In this document: piece by piece, positions 51,592-59,132 of the stretch
Layout: every line of letters starts with the position of its first letter
Numbering within the stretch: position 1 is the stretch's first letter
DNA from: Mucilaginibacter sp.
GTDB taxonomy: Bacteria > Bacteroidota > Bacteroidia > Sphingobacteriales > Sphingobacteriaceae
Assembly (NCBI GenBank): GCA_031292485.1
Contig: JARLHA010000037.1
Location: 124,001-188,000, forward strand
Reading direction: 5' to 3'
Length of the DNA: 64,000 bases
Translations under genes and position numbers: made by a program
Notes under the pieces: model-generated
The model's database searches: none
Seen by the model: the letters and a program-made list of their open reading frames with translations, nothing else
What the model was told of the DNA's origin: nothing

Positions 51592-51651
51592 TTCCGCTTT
51601 AAAGCAGCGAACATCGCAAGGTAACCTCCTTTTTTTTATGATCATTTTGTT

Positions 51652-51849
51652 ATGGCACAACCGGGTTTAGTAAACATCGTATGGAAAATTGTAAATACAT
51701 TTCTTCACCGGAAAATCGGTCGCCCTGCACAATTGCAAAAAAAGAAAGATGTCACCCCGCCAGCTGTTTCGCCGGCTGAAGATGCACCTTTACATAATGA
51801 TGGGGTTTCAAATTACTTGCGGTTATTACAGGACCCGTTTTTTAATTAA
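51652..51849 (+). CDS. 65-residue hypothetical protein downstream of Cys leader
   Basis: MAQPGLVNIVWKIVNTFLHR opens an amphipathic, weakly hydrophobic helix; the rest is polar and Pro-rich (TPPAVSPAEDAP) with a C-terminal NYLRLLQDPFFN. No Cys residue is present and no family is recognised. It begins 14 bp after the T8 run of the leader, so it is the only coding candidate that the attenuator could control before tRNA-Cys at 51984. It might instead be a relic of a larger lost gene. Confidence 0.5.
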   Translation: MAQPGLVNIVWKIVNTFLHRKIGRPAQLQKKKDVTPPAVSPAEDAPLHNDGVSNYLRLLQDPFFN

Positions 51850-51964
51850 AATTAACTATTAACTGATCTATAATTTATCTGAAGTATCAATATGAAAACA
51901 GAACTTACAATTTAAAAGTGATACGGGCGGCTGCTTGTAAGTGTAACGATTAATTAGTTTGATA

Positions 51965-51979
51965 CCCGGCCTGGCCGGG
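51965..51979 (+). repeat. GC hairpin just before tRNA-Cys
   Basis: CCCGG-CCTGG-CCGGG forms a 5-bp GC stem ending 4 bp before the tRNA 5' end. It may be a processing or pausing signal. The preceding 115 bp hold no gene beyond a 7-codon frame at 51892 (MKTELTI). Confidence 0.45.
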
Positions 51980-51983
51980 TAAT

Positions 51984-52054
51984 GGTCAGGTGGCCGAGCG
52001 GTTAGGCTAAGGTCTGCAAAACCTTCTACAGCGGTTCAAATCCGCTTCTGACCT
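51984..52054 (+). tRNA. tRNA-Cys (GCA)
   Basis: Canonical 71-nt cloverleaf: acceptor GGTCAGG with TCTGACC, D arm GCC..GGC, anticodon arm AAGGT-CTGCAAA-ACCTT, T arm AGCGG-TTCAAAT-CCGCT, discriminator T. CCA is not encoded. On the plus strand, downstream of the Cys leader and 65-residue gene. Confidence 0.95.
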
Positions 52055-52104
52055 CCGGTGCGATGCATAAAGAGCTCTCTCAAGTTTAGGTTTATAATTG
52101 GTTA

Positions 52105-52140
52105 GTAAAGGCCCCTGCCCATCAGGGGCTTTACTTTTTC
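52105..52140 (+). terminator. Intrinsic terminator after tRNA-Cys
   Basis: GTAAAGGCCCCTG pairs with CAGGGGCTTTAC (one bulged G), followed by TTTTTCC. It closes the plus-strand unit. Confidence 0.85.
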
Positions 52141-52210
52141 CGAAAAACTTGTGGGCATGAGCCAAAAAGGCGAAAATCCGCCGGCGATAGATCTGTCACA
52201 GGACTCGATT

Positions 52211-52663
52211 TTATTGCGTGGCGTACGTAGCCTGGAAAGTCCCTTCGGTAACGGTGCAGGTGCCGCTGGTGGTCAGATCAGTTCCGTGAAATGAGAATGT
52301 GCCGGCCACGGTAGTGCTGGTGAACGAAGTGATCACAATGCTTCCCGAATCGCTAAAAAACGAGGCAGACGGGCCCGTGCTGAACGTTGCGGCCCCAGCC
52401 CCTGTTGACAGGTCGAAACTGCCCACCTTAACGTTGCCGGGTATCGCAAGGTAAAGCGTTGTACCGCCAACATAGGAGCCAATGATCTGCAAGGCCCCGC
52501 TTTTGTACGCGGCGGTAATGGTTGAAGTGCTGTACGCCGTTCCGTTAAACTTCAGCGCGATGCTGTTGGTTACCGCAGGCTTATTGCTGGCGCTTTTTTT
52601 ACAGGAATTGAGGGTGAATGCGAATAGGGTAAAGGCTAAAAACGCCCATTTAAGTGATTTCAT
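52211..52663 (-). CDS. DUF6252-like lipoprotein
   Basis: About 150 residues from ATG 52663; an earlier ATG at 52684 adds seven residues before the signal. Lipobox FAFTLNSCKK. The mature part is Ser/Thr/Gly-rich with repeated short strands (GSYVGGTTLYLAIPGNVKVG, GTFSFHGTDLTTSGTCTVTE), as in the small DUF6252 lipoproteins of this phylum. Function unknown. Divergent from efp. Confidence 0.7.
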   Translation of the reverse strand: MKSLKWAFLAFTLFAFTLNSCKKSASNKPAVTNSIALKFNGTAYSTSTITAAYKSGALQIIGSYVGGTTLYLAIPGNVKVGSFDLSTGAGAATFSTGPSASFFSDSGSIVITSFTSTTVAGTFSFHGTDLTTSGTCTVTEGTFQATYATQ

Positions 52664-52833
52664 TCCGTTAGGTTTTTCATGCAAGATAATAAAAAATCAC
52701 AGCCTTACCCATGTGCCGCCCCGAAAATAATTTACCGGAACTGCCGTTTCAATCAAAAAGCCCATTCTCAGCCTGCCGGCAGGCGTATTCAAAAAGCGAA
52801 TTTTTTTTGCCCGCCAATTCTCATAACTTAATC

Positions 52834-52841
52834 TATCTTTG
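52834..52841 (+). promoter_or_regulatory. -7 promoter box of efp
   Basis: TATCTTTG matches the -7 consensus 28 bp before the efp ATG. A TTTTG is upstream but the spacing (about 24) is long. Confidence 0.5.
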
Positions 52842-52868
52842 GGCACAAATTTTTACAAGCGCATTCTC

Positions 52869-53429
52869 ATGGCAAAAGCATCTGAAATTAAAGTAGGGAA
52901 CATATTACGTTTTAACGGCGAACTGGTAAGCGTTACCGAGGTTCTGCACCGTACACCAGGCAAAGGCGGAGCATTCTATCTGGATAAGTTTCGTAATATA
53001 AAAACCGGCAGAGTTGTTGAGGCCCGTTTAGCTACTGACGAGCAGGTGGAGATTTGCCGCGTAGAAACCAATGATTTCCAATACCTGTACCAGGAAGGTG
53101 ATTATATGGTGATTATGGATAATACCACTTACGATCAGCATAACATTGCCAAATCATTGTTCGGCCCGTCTGCACGGTTCCTGAAGGAAGGAATGAGCGT
53201 AATTGTTTCCTTTGAGAGCGAAGAAGCCATTATGGCACAGGCGCCAAACTTTGTTGAACTTGAAATTACCTACGCCGAACCCGCTGTTAAAGGCGACACC
53301 TCATCCGGCGCACTAAAATCTGCCACCACCGAAAATGGCGTAGAAATAAAAGTACCTCTTTTTGTAAACCAGGGCGATAAAATAAAAGTTGATACCCGCA
53401 CCGGCGAATATGTTGAGCGTGTGAAATAG
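52869..53429 (+). CDS. efp: Elongation factor P
   Basis: 186 residues from ATG 52869 (MAKASEIKVGNILRFNGELV); the longer frame from 52839 adds non-conserved residues. Three domains: KOW-like (with TPGKGGAF loop, Lys at the tip of the loop that contacts the P-site tRNA), and two OB folds ending in IKVDTRTGEYVERVK. Relieves stalling at polyproline. Whether the Lys is modified cannot be said; no epmA/B gene is nearby. Confidence 0.96.
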   Translation: MAKASEIKVGNILRFNGELVSVTEVLHRTPGKGGAFYLDKFRNIKTGRVVEARLATDEQVEICRVETNDFQYLYQEGDYMVIMDNTTYDQHNIAKSLFGPSARFLKEGMSVIVSFESEEAIMAQAPNFVELEITYAEPAVKGDTSSGALKSATTENGVEIKVPLFVNQGDKIKVDTRTGEYVERVK

Positions 53430-53550
53430 GGGCGAAGGGCTTCGTTTTATTCCAGGCATACCATTTAACCCATAAAATCACCAACCCGTTATGCAATGAC
53501 GTAGTGGTGGATTTGTGGGTTAATTTTTGCAACTTGCCTTACCCATCATC

Positions 53551-54603
53551 ATGATTAAAAACACAGGCATCAATACCTTTTTGCAACTGGATAGCAATAT
53601 CCCGGTGGTGGATGTGCGCACACCTGCCGAATTTGCGCAGGGCCATATTTGCGGCGCCCATAATATCCCACTGTTCAGTAACGAAGAGCGGGTGCAGGTG
53701 GGCACTACCTACAAACAAGTGGGCCGCGAGCAGGCTATTTTATTGGGGTTTGATTTGACGGGTTCCAAATGGTCGGGTTTTATTAAACAGGCGCTGGAGC
53801 TGGCGCCTGATAAAAAGATAGCCGTGCATTGCTGGCGCGGCGGTATGCGCAGTGGCGCCATGGCCTGGTGTTTGGATCTGTATGGCTTTGAAGTTTACCT
53901 GCTTACAGGGGGTTATAAACACTACCGGCGCAAAACGCTGGATACCTTTGCCGGAAAATTTGACGTCCGCGTGCTTGGCGGTTTAACAGGATCGGGCAAA
54001 ACCAGGGTATTGCACCAGCTGAAAACCCTTGGCGAACAGGTGATCGATCTGGAAGGCCTGGCGCAGCACCAGGGCTCGGCCTTTGGGTCGATGAATAAAA
54101 TGGAGCAGCCCACCCAGGAGCAATTTGAAAACAACCTGGCTGCCGAACTCCGTTTGCTCGATCCGATGCGCCCGGTGTGGGTTGAGGACGAAAGCATCAC
54201 TATTGGTAAACGATTTATCCCCAACGCTTTTTTTCACCAGATGCGCAACGCGCCCCTAACCGTGCTCAAAGTGTCACCCGAAGCAAGGGTTGATTTTTTA
54301 GTGGGCGAATATGGTGTGCTTGATAAGGAATTCCTGAAAGAGTGTACCCAAAAGATCTGGAAACGCCTCGGCCCCGAACAAACCAAAAACGCCATAACCG
54401 CGATTGACGAAGACCGCATGGCTGATTTTATCCGCATCGTACTGGTATACTATGATAAAACCTACCGCAACGGACTTGCCAAACGCGACCGGGCAAAAAT
54501 AATGGAGATTGATAATGATGATACCGACGCCCTAACTAATGCAAGGCTCATCATCGCGCAGCAAAATAAATTGTCCGCCGCGACAACAACCTTGAAAAGT
54601 TAA
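53551..54603 (+). CDS. selU: tRNA 2-selenouridine synthase
   Basis: 350 residues from ATG 53551 (TTG 53527 is less likely). N-terminal rhodanese domain has the Cys of HCWRGGMRSG (Cys 94) as in Escherichia coli SelU/MnmH; a C-terminal P-loop GGLTGSGKTRVL (143-154) and EDESITIGKRFIP follow. Replaces sulfur by selenium at U34 of Lys, Glu and Gln tRNAs, using selenophosphate from SelD. selD lies 221 bp downstream on the same strand, with a repeat between. Confidence 0.95.
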   Translation: MIKNTGINTFLQLDSNIPVVDVRTPAEFAQGHICGAHNIPLFSNEERVQVGTTYKQVGREQAILLGFDLTGSKWSGFIKQALELAPDKKIAVHCWRGGMRSGAMAWCLDLYGFEVYLLTGGYKHYRRKTLDTFAGKFDVRVLGGLTGSGKTRVLHQLKTLGEQVIDLEGLAQHQGSAFGSMNKMEQPTQEQFENNLAAELRLLDPMRPVWVEDESITIGKRFIPNAFFHQMRNAPLTVLKVSPEARVDFLVGEYGVLDKEFLKECTQKIWKRLGPEQTKNAITAIDEDRMADFIRIVLVYYDKTYRNGLAKRDRAKIMEIDNDDTDALTNARLIIAQQNKLSAATTTLKS

Positions 54604-54647
54604 AAAATGTTTAAAATCGATTGAAAGATTCTTTTAGTAAAAAAATC

Positions 54648-54790
54648 ATTGCCGTTGACTTTAGTCAACGGAATAGCAGGAAAGAGCTTCCGGCTTTAGC
54701 CGAAACTGCAGCTACAATCGCGAACAAGCTATTTGGCTGAAGCCAAAATTGTTAAATTTATAAGCCCCGTTGGCTAAAGCCAACGGCAAT
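54648..54790. repeat. 143-bp composite palindromic element between selU and selD
   Basis: Ends are inverted: ATTGCCGTTG (54648-54657) and CAACGGCAAT (54781-54790). Inside are CCGTTGAC-TTTA-GTCAACGG, an imperfect TTCCGGCTTTAGCCGAA, TTTGGCT-GA-AGCCAAA and CCGTTGGCT-AA-AGCCAACGG: four hairpins in series, all centred on a GGCTTTAGCC-like theme. Confidence 0.75.
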
Positions 54791-54824
54791 AAAGAATTCA
54801 TTACCATTGTCATACAGCATCTAT

Positions 54825-55874
54825 ATGGAAACAGAAAATATAAAACTCACCCAATACTCGCATGGCGCGGGCTGTGGCTGCAAAATTAGTCCTGCGATAC
54901 TGGATACCATATTGCACAGTCCCATTAAACATGCGCCCGATGCCCGTTTGCTGGTGGGTAACGATACCCGCGATGATGCCGCAGTATTCGACCTGGGCAA
55001 TGGCACGGCCCTCATTTCCACCACCGACTTTTTTATGCCGATTGTGGATGATGCCTATGATTTTGGTCGTATCGCCTCGGCAAATGCCATCAGCGATGTA
55101 TATGCCATGGGCGGCAAACCTGTGCTGGCAATAGCGATACTGGGCTGGCCTATTGATAAGATTCCCGCCGAAGCGGCCCAAAAAGTACTCGAAGGCTCGC
55201 GCGCCATTTGCGCCGAAGCCGGTATTACCCTGGCCGGCGGCCATAGCATTGACTGCCCGGAACCTGTCTTCGGGCTCGCGGTTAATGGTATTGTGCCCGT
55301 TAAAAATCTCAAACAAAACTCCACAGCCACTGCCGGCTGTCGCCTTTACCTTACCAAAGCATTAGGCGTAGGCATATTGAGCACGGCACAAAAGCGTGGT
55401 GTTTTAAAACCAAAAGATGCCGCCATTGCGCTGCAAAGCATGTGCATGCTCAATAAAATTGGCGAAGTGATGGGCGGCCGGCCCGAAGTAAAAGCGATGA
55501 CGGATGTTACCGGATTCGGGCTACTGGGCCACCTTGCCGAAATGTGCGAAGGTAGCAACCTGCAAGCCGTAATCGAGTTTGATAAGATCCCCAAAATTGA
55601 AGCTGTGGATGAATACCTTACCCTGGGCTGTATCCCCGGCGGTACCATCCGCAACTGGAAAAGCTATGGCCACAAAATAGCGCCAATTTCCGAACAGCAA
55701 AAAAACATCCTGGCCGACCCGCAAACGAGCGGCGGCCTGCTCATCGCTGTTGACACCGCTAACCTTGCTGCCTTTGAAGCTTTGCTGCGCGATAACGGTA
55801 TCGCCGAAAAATGCATGTTACCTGTCGGCTGGCTTGAGGCAAGGACTGGTGGGGCACTGGTAAGAGTAGTGTAA
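54825..55874 (+). CDS. selD: Selenide, water dikinase (selenophosphate synthase)
   Basis: 349 residues from ATG 54825. GCGCKIS near the N-terminus places Cys 17 and Lys 20 exactly as in Escherichia coli SelD. ATP-binding and Mg residues are in VGNDTRDDAAVFDLG and DFFMPIVDDAYDFGRIA; the AIRS-like C-terminal half ends with LADPQTSGGLLIAVD. The Cys, not Sec, form. No selA, selB or tRNA-Sec is in the window, so its product most likely feeds SelU. Confidence 0.95.
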   Translation: METENIKLTQYSHGAGCGCKISPAILDTILHSPIKHAPDARLLVGNDTRDDAAVFDLGNGTALISTTDFFMPIVDDAYDFGRIASANAISDVYAMGGKPVLAIAILGWPIDKIPAEAAQKVLEGSRAICAEAGITLAGGHSIDCPEPVFGLAVNGIVPVKNLKQNSTATAGCRLYLTKALGVGILSTAQKRGVLKPKDAAIALQSMCMLNKIGEVMGGRPEVKAMTDVTGFGLLGHLAEMCEGSNLQAVIEFDKIPKIEAVDEYLTLGCIPGGTIRNWKSYGHKIAPISEQQKNILADPQTSGGLLIAVDTANLAAFEALLRDNGIAEKCMLPVGWLEARTGGALVRVV

Positions 55875-55920
55875 GTTTTAATATATGATAACATTTTGAT
55901 TGTTTTACCGGATGGTTATG

Positions 55921-56180
55921 ACCCGTAGGGTCTATCCCTTTGTAGAAACTGCAATAAATGCTATCTATTGCCTCGTAGAGGCTACCCTTATACCTCCGCC
56001 AGGCAATTAAAAATACATTATAAATAAGTTCAAGTGGTCGTATCCTTTAATCAATCAGCATTATGCTTACCGTTTAGTTTTTAGCCTGAAATTACGAGGC
56101 GGCGATGGGTAGCCTCTACGAGGCAATAATCACTATCCTTATTTTTTCTACAAAGGGGTTATCCCTGACGGGATATTTTC
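55921..56180. repeat. Large inverted repeat between selD and membrane protein gene
   Basis: TTGCCTCGTAGAGGCTACCC (55968-55987) is the exact complement of 56107-56126, and CCCTTTGTAGAAA (55936-55948) of 56145-56157. Looser matches extend both arms to about 75 bp, spaced by about 110 bp. No gene lies inside. Looks like two facing copies of a dispersed palindromic unit, or a MITE-like element. The remainder of 55875-56338 is otherwise blank. Confidence 0.75.
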
Positions 56181-56338
56181 GCTGCCATTCAACGGTTGCT
56201 CGTTCATTTGACGGGATCGCCCACTTTTTACATGACCGGGCCGAAAATCCCTACAGAAACCAAATAATGCAATACCTTAAATTATATCGCATTATTTCTA
56301 TATTTATACCACCTCATTTTTCCTGAGCCAAAAACCTT

Positions 56339-56959
56339 ATGGTACAATTCAAGTATTTTAGCATAATTATAATTGGCTTTTACGTTTTTGCCCAATTACT
56401 TTTTATCGTCCCGCGCTTGAAGAAAGAACAGACCATTACGGTATACAGACGAGACTATAATGATACGAACGCTTATATCACGGGCTATAAAACAGCATCA
56501 CCCAAAATTGAAGTTTTTGACGTGAAAGTAAAGCCCAATGATTTTTGGGACCGCATGCTGCTCACCCATGAAGATGAAAATATCCTGACTGATATTGTGA
56601 AAGCCCTGGCAGGCCTGGCTTTCGCCTGGTACATTTTCAAACTGGAATATGACAATGTTTTTTCAAAAAGAAGCTTCATTGTTTTTTGGCTTGCACTGTC
56701 TTTGAGTATATTGACTTTTTTGGCCCTTGATATCGGTGCGGGCCACACTTCGAGCTTCTACCATGATCTTTCTGCGGCAAAAAATCATGATAAATCAAAC
56801 TATGACTATGAATTTGAGCGGGGTCTCAAAACAACTACGCTTTTGCATAATTATTGGATGTATTTATGGGTGCCAATGATCATTATGAACTTTTATAAGA
56901 CCTTTAAACTGCGCCATGAGGGGGAAATCGGAGGAAGAAATGTTTTAGGTAGCAATTAG
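56339..56959 (+). CDS. Hypothetical membrane protein
   Basis: 206 residues. One N-terminal membrane segment (about 5-25, FSIIIIGFYVFAQLLFIVPR), an extracytoplasmic stretch (about 30-80) and two or three more segments (ILTDIVKALAGLAFAWYIFK; SFIVFWLALSLSILTFLALD; NYWMYLWVPMIIMNFYKTFK). No family recognised. It is alone, converging on the efflux permease gene. Confidence 0.7.
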   Translation: MVQFKYFSIIIIGFYVFAQLLFIVPRLKKEQTITVYRRDYNDTNAYITGYKTASPKIEVFDVKVKPNDFWDRMLLTHEDENILTDIVKALAGLAFAWYIFKLEYDNVFSKRSFIVFWLALSLSILTFLALDIGAGHTSSFYHDLSAAKNHDKSNYDYEFERGLKTTTLLHNYWMYLWVPMIIMNFYKTFKLRHEGEIGGRNVLGSN

Positions 56960-56989
56960 GGATTAAATCACTAAGAACCATTCCGCAGT

Positions 56990-57050
56990 CGACATTCAAC
57001 ACTCCGCACTCAAAATAATTCCGAAATCGAAATTTCGAAATCCGAAATAC
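56990..57050. repeat. Word repeats with TCGAAATTTCGA palindrome
   Basis: CCGCAGTC/CCGCACTC words are followed by ATTCCGAAATCGAAATTTCG and ATCCGAAAT, which contain the palindrome TCGAAATTTCGA. Placed between two converging stops; probably a bidirectional 3' end. Confidence 0.45.
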
Positions 57051-57056
57051 CCCCCA

Positions 57057-58277
57057 TCACTCATACCTCAACGCCTCTATCGGGTCAAGCCTCGAGGCTT
57101 TCTGTGCGGGATAATAGCCAAAGAAAATCCCCGTAAGCGCGCAAACAACAAAGGATAACAGTACCGAGGAGTTAGAAACTACGGTAGGCCACTTGAGTAA
57201 CAGGGTTACCAGCCAGGTTGACAGGAAACCCAGCAACACGCCGATCACCCCGCCGGTTAAACTGATGATTACCGCTTCCATCAAAAACTGCAACAAAATA
57301 TCTTTACCCCGGGCGCCGATAGACATGCGCAGGCCGATCTCACGGGTACGTTCTGTTACCGATACATACATAATGTTCATGATGCCGATGCCGCCAATCA
57401 CTAAAGATATGCCTGCAATTACGGTCAGCAAAACGGTAAGCAGCCCGCTGGTGGAACTGAGTGTGGCGATCAGTTCCTGCTGTGTACGGACAGTAAAATC
57501 ATTGTCCTCAGCCTTGGTTAAGCGGTGCGAGGCCCGCAGTACCCTGGTCATTTCGCTAACGGCCGAATCTGTAACCGACTCATCGGCTGCCGAAGCATAA
57601 ATATTCTGGTAATAGATGGTGGCCAGTATCCGCTTTTGTACAGATGTATACGGCGCAATCAATATATCGTCCTGGTCCTGCCCGAATGCATTAAAGCCTT
57701 TGGGGCTCAATACACCGATGACCTGAAATGGAATGTTGCCGAAACGGATCACCTTGCCGATGGGGTTTTCGCCATTCGGGAAAAGGTTATCAATAACTGT
57801 TTGCCCTATCAAACAAACTTTGGCCGATGTTAAAACATCATTGTCGCTAAAGGCGATACCGTCCCTTACGGTTAATTTACGGATGTCGAGGTATTCAGGC
57901 GCTACGCCTGCCATGGTCGTAGGCCAGTTAAGCGCGCCGTTAATCGCCTGTCCCTTGGCCGAAACCGAGGGCGATACTTCTGTAATATACGTCGGGTTAG
58001 CCCTTAGGGCCACGATATCTTTAATGGTAAGCGTCTGGAAACTGCTGCCCGCTATTTTTACACCGCCGTTTAAATTACTTGCCGCCTGTACGGTGATCAT
58101 GTTGGTCCCCATATTTGACAACTGATCATGAATGCTTTGTTTTGACCCCTGCCCGATAGCCACCATCGCAATAACCGAAGCCACACCGATAATAATACCG
58201 AGCATGGTTAAAAGGGCCCTCAGCTTGTTCCGCTGCAGCGCCTTTAAAGCTATCCGAATCAGGTTAATTAAACTCAT
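57057..58277 (-). CDS. MacB-like permease of tripartite efflux pump
   Basis: 406 residues: an N-terminal membrane helix (KLRALLTMLGIIIGVASVIA), a large periplasmic MacB core domain (about 45-265), then three FtsX membrane segments with TERTREIGLRMSIGARGKDI in between. Unlike E. coli MacB the ATPase is separate (next gene). Exports macrolides, peptides or lipids, with the adaptor and TolC-type genes upstream in the same operon. Confidence 0.93.
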   Translation of the reverse strand: MSLINLIRIALKALQRNKLRALLTMLGIIIGVASVIAMVAIGQGSKQSIHDQLSNMGTNMITVQAASNLNGGVKIAGSSFQTLTIKDIVALRANPTYITEVSPSVSAKGQAINGALNWPTTMAGVAPEYLDIRKLTVRDGIAFSDNDVLTSAKVCLIGQTVIDNLFPNGENPIGKVIRFGNIPFQVIGVLSPKGFNAFGQDQDDILIAPYTSVQKRILATIYYQNIYASAADESVTDSAVSEMTRVLRASHRLTKAEDNDFTVRTQQELIATLSSTSGLLTVLLTVIAGISLVIGGIGIMNIMYVSVTERTREIGLRMSIGARGKDILLQFLMEAVIISLTGGVIGVLLGFLSTWLVTLLLKWPTVVSNSSVLLSFVVCALTGIFFGYYPAQKASRLDPIEALRYE

Positions 58278-58279
58278 TC

Positions 58280-58382
58280 TTTTTGTTCATTGGGTCATTA
58301 CGTCATTGGGTCATTCGGTAAATTCGCAAACTCACCATTCACTCACTCACTATTCACGCCTCACCACTCACTAATTCACCAA
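58280..58382 (-). repeat. Word repeats between ATPase and permease genes
   Basis: CATTGGGTCATTACG twice and then a series of CACTCACTATTCAC-like words fill the 105-bp gap. On the coding (minus) strand these read as GTGAGTGAGTGAA words. They sit inside an operon, as do the stems at 32454, 37302 and 37843, but the arms are less complementary. Confidence 0.5.
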
Positions 58383-59132
58383 TTAATAATCATCCGTATG
58401 CGGCAAATTTTTCAGCACTTCCACTGCCGAACGTTTATCTGCTATTTGAAAGTCCTTTTGTACCCTGCCGTCTCGTAACTGTATGGTGCGGCTGCTAAAG
58501 GAAGCAATGTCAGGTTCGTGCGTCACAAACACAATGGTTTTTCCCTGGTGGCCGTTTAGTTCCTGCATCAACGCCATAATCTCGTACGAAGTACGGCTGT
58601 CCAGGTTGCCGGTAGCCTCATCCGCCAGTATCATTACCGGTTGATTAACAAGGGCCCGGGCTATAGCTACGCGCTGCTGCTGACCGCCTGATAGCTGGCT
58701 GGGCGTATGGTCAAACCTGTCGGCAAGTTTTACCGACTCTAAGGCATGGATTGCCCTTTCGCGTCTTTCTACTGCACTCACCTCCTTGTTATATAATAAG
58801 GGCAGTTCAACATTTTCAAGCGCGGTAGTTCGGGGTAACAGGTTGTACGACTGGAAAACAAAACCTATTTTATGATTTCGCAACTGTGCAAGCTCATCGC
58901 GCGATAAACTCTTCACATCCACCCCGTCCAAAAAATAATCCCCGATGGAGGGTTTGTCCAAACAGCCTAAAATATTCAATAAAGTTGTTTTACCCGATCC
59001 GCTGCTGCCCATAATGGTAACAAACTCGCCGGCCTCCACATCAAATGTAATCCCCCGCAGGGCATGCACCGTTTCGCTGCCCATAATAAAATCACGTTTC
59101 AAGTCCCTTATCTCTAATATCTTTTTGCTCAT
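58383..59132 (-). CDS. ABC transporter ATP-binding protein (MacB/LolD type)
   Basis: 249 residues. Walker A GSSGSGKTTLLNILG (about 41-55), LSGGQQQRVAIARALV (signature), ILADEATGNLD (Walker B) and the H-loop in FVTHEPD. Drives the permease downstream. Its ATG overlaps the end of the adaptor gene by 4 bp. C-terminal extension of about 20 residues is unusual but harmless. Confidence 0.96.
   Translation of the reverse strand: MSKKILEIRDLKRDFIMGSETVHALRGITFDVEAGEFVTIMGSSGSGKTTLLNILGCLDKPSIGDYFLDGVDVKSLSRDELAQLRNHKIGFVFQSYNLLPRTTALENVELPLLYNKEVSAVERRERAIHALESVKLADRFDHTPSQLSGGQQQRVAIARALVNQPVMILADEATGNLDSRTSYEIMALMQELNGHQGKTIVFVTHEPDIASFSSRTIQLRDGRVQKDFQIADKRSAVEVLKNLPHTDDY

Noticed and set aside
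53527..53550. TTG start for selU
   Set aside because: The ATG at 53551 begins the conserved rhodanese domain and the extra residues have no counterpart in the family.
56105..56326. 73-residue plus-strand frame after selD
   Set aside because: It begins inside the large inverted repeat and has no recognisable content.
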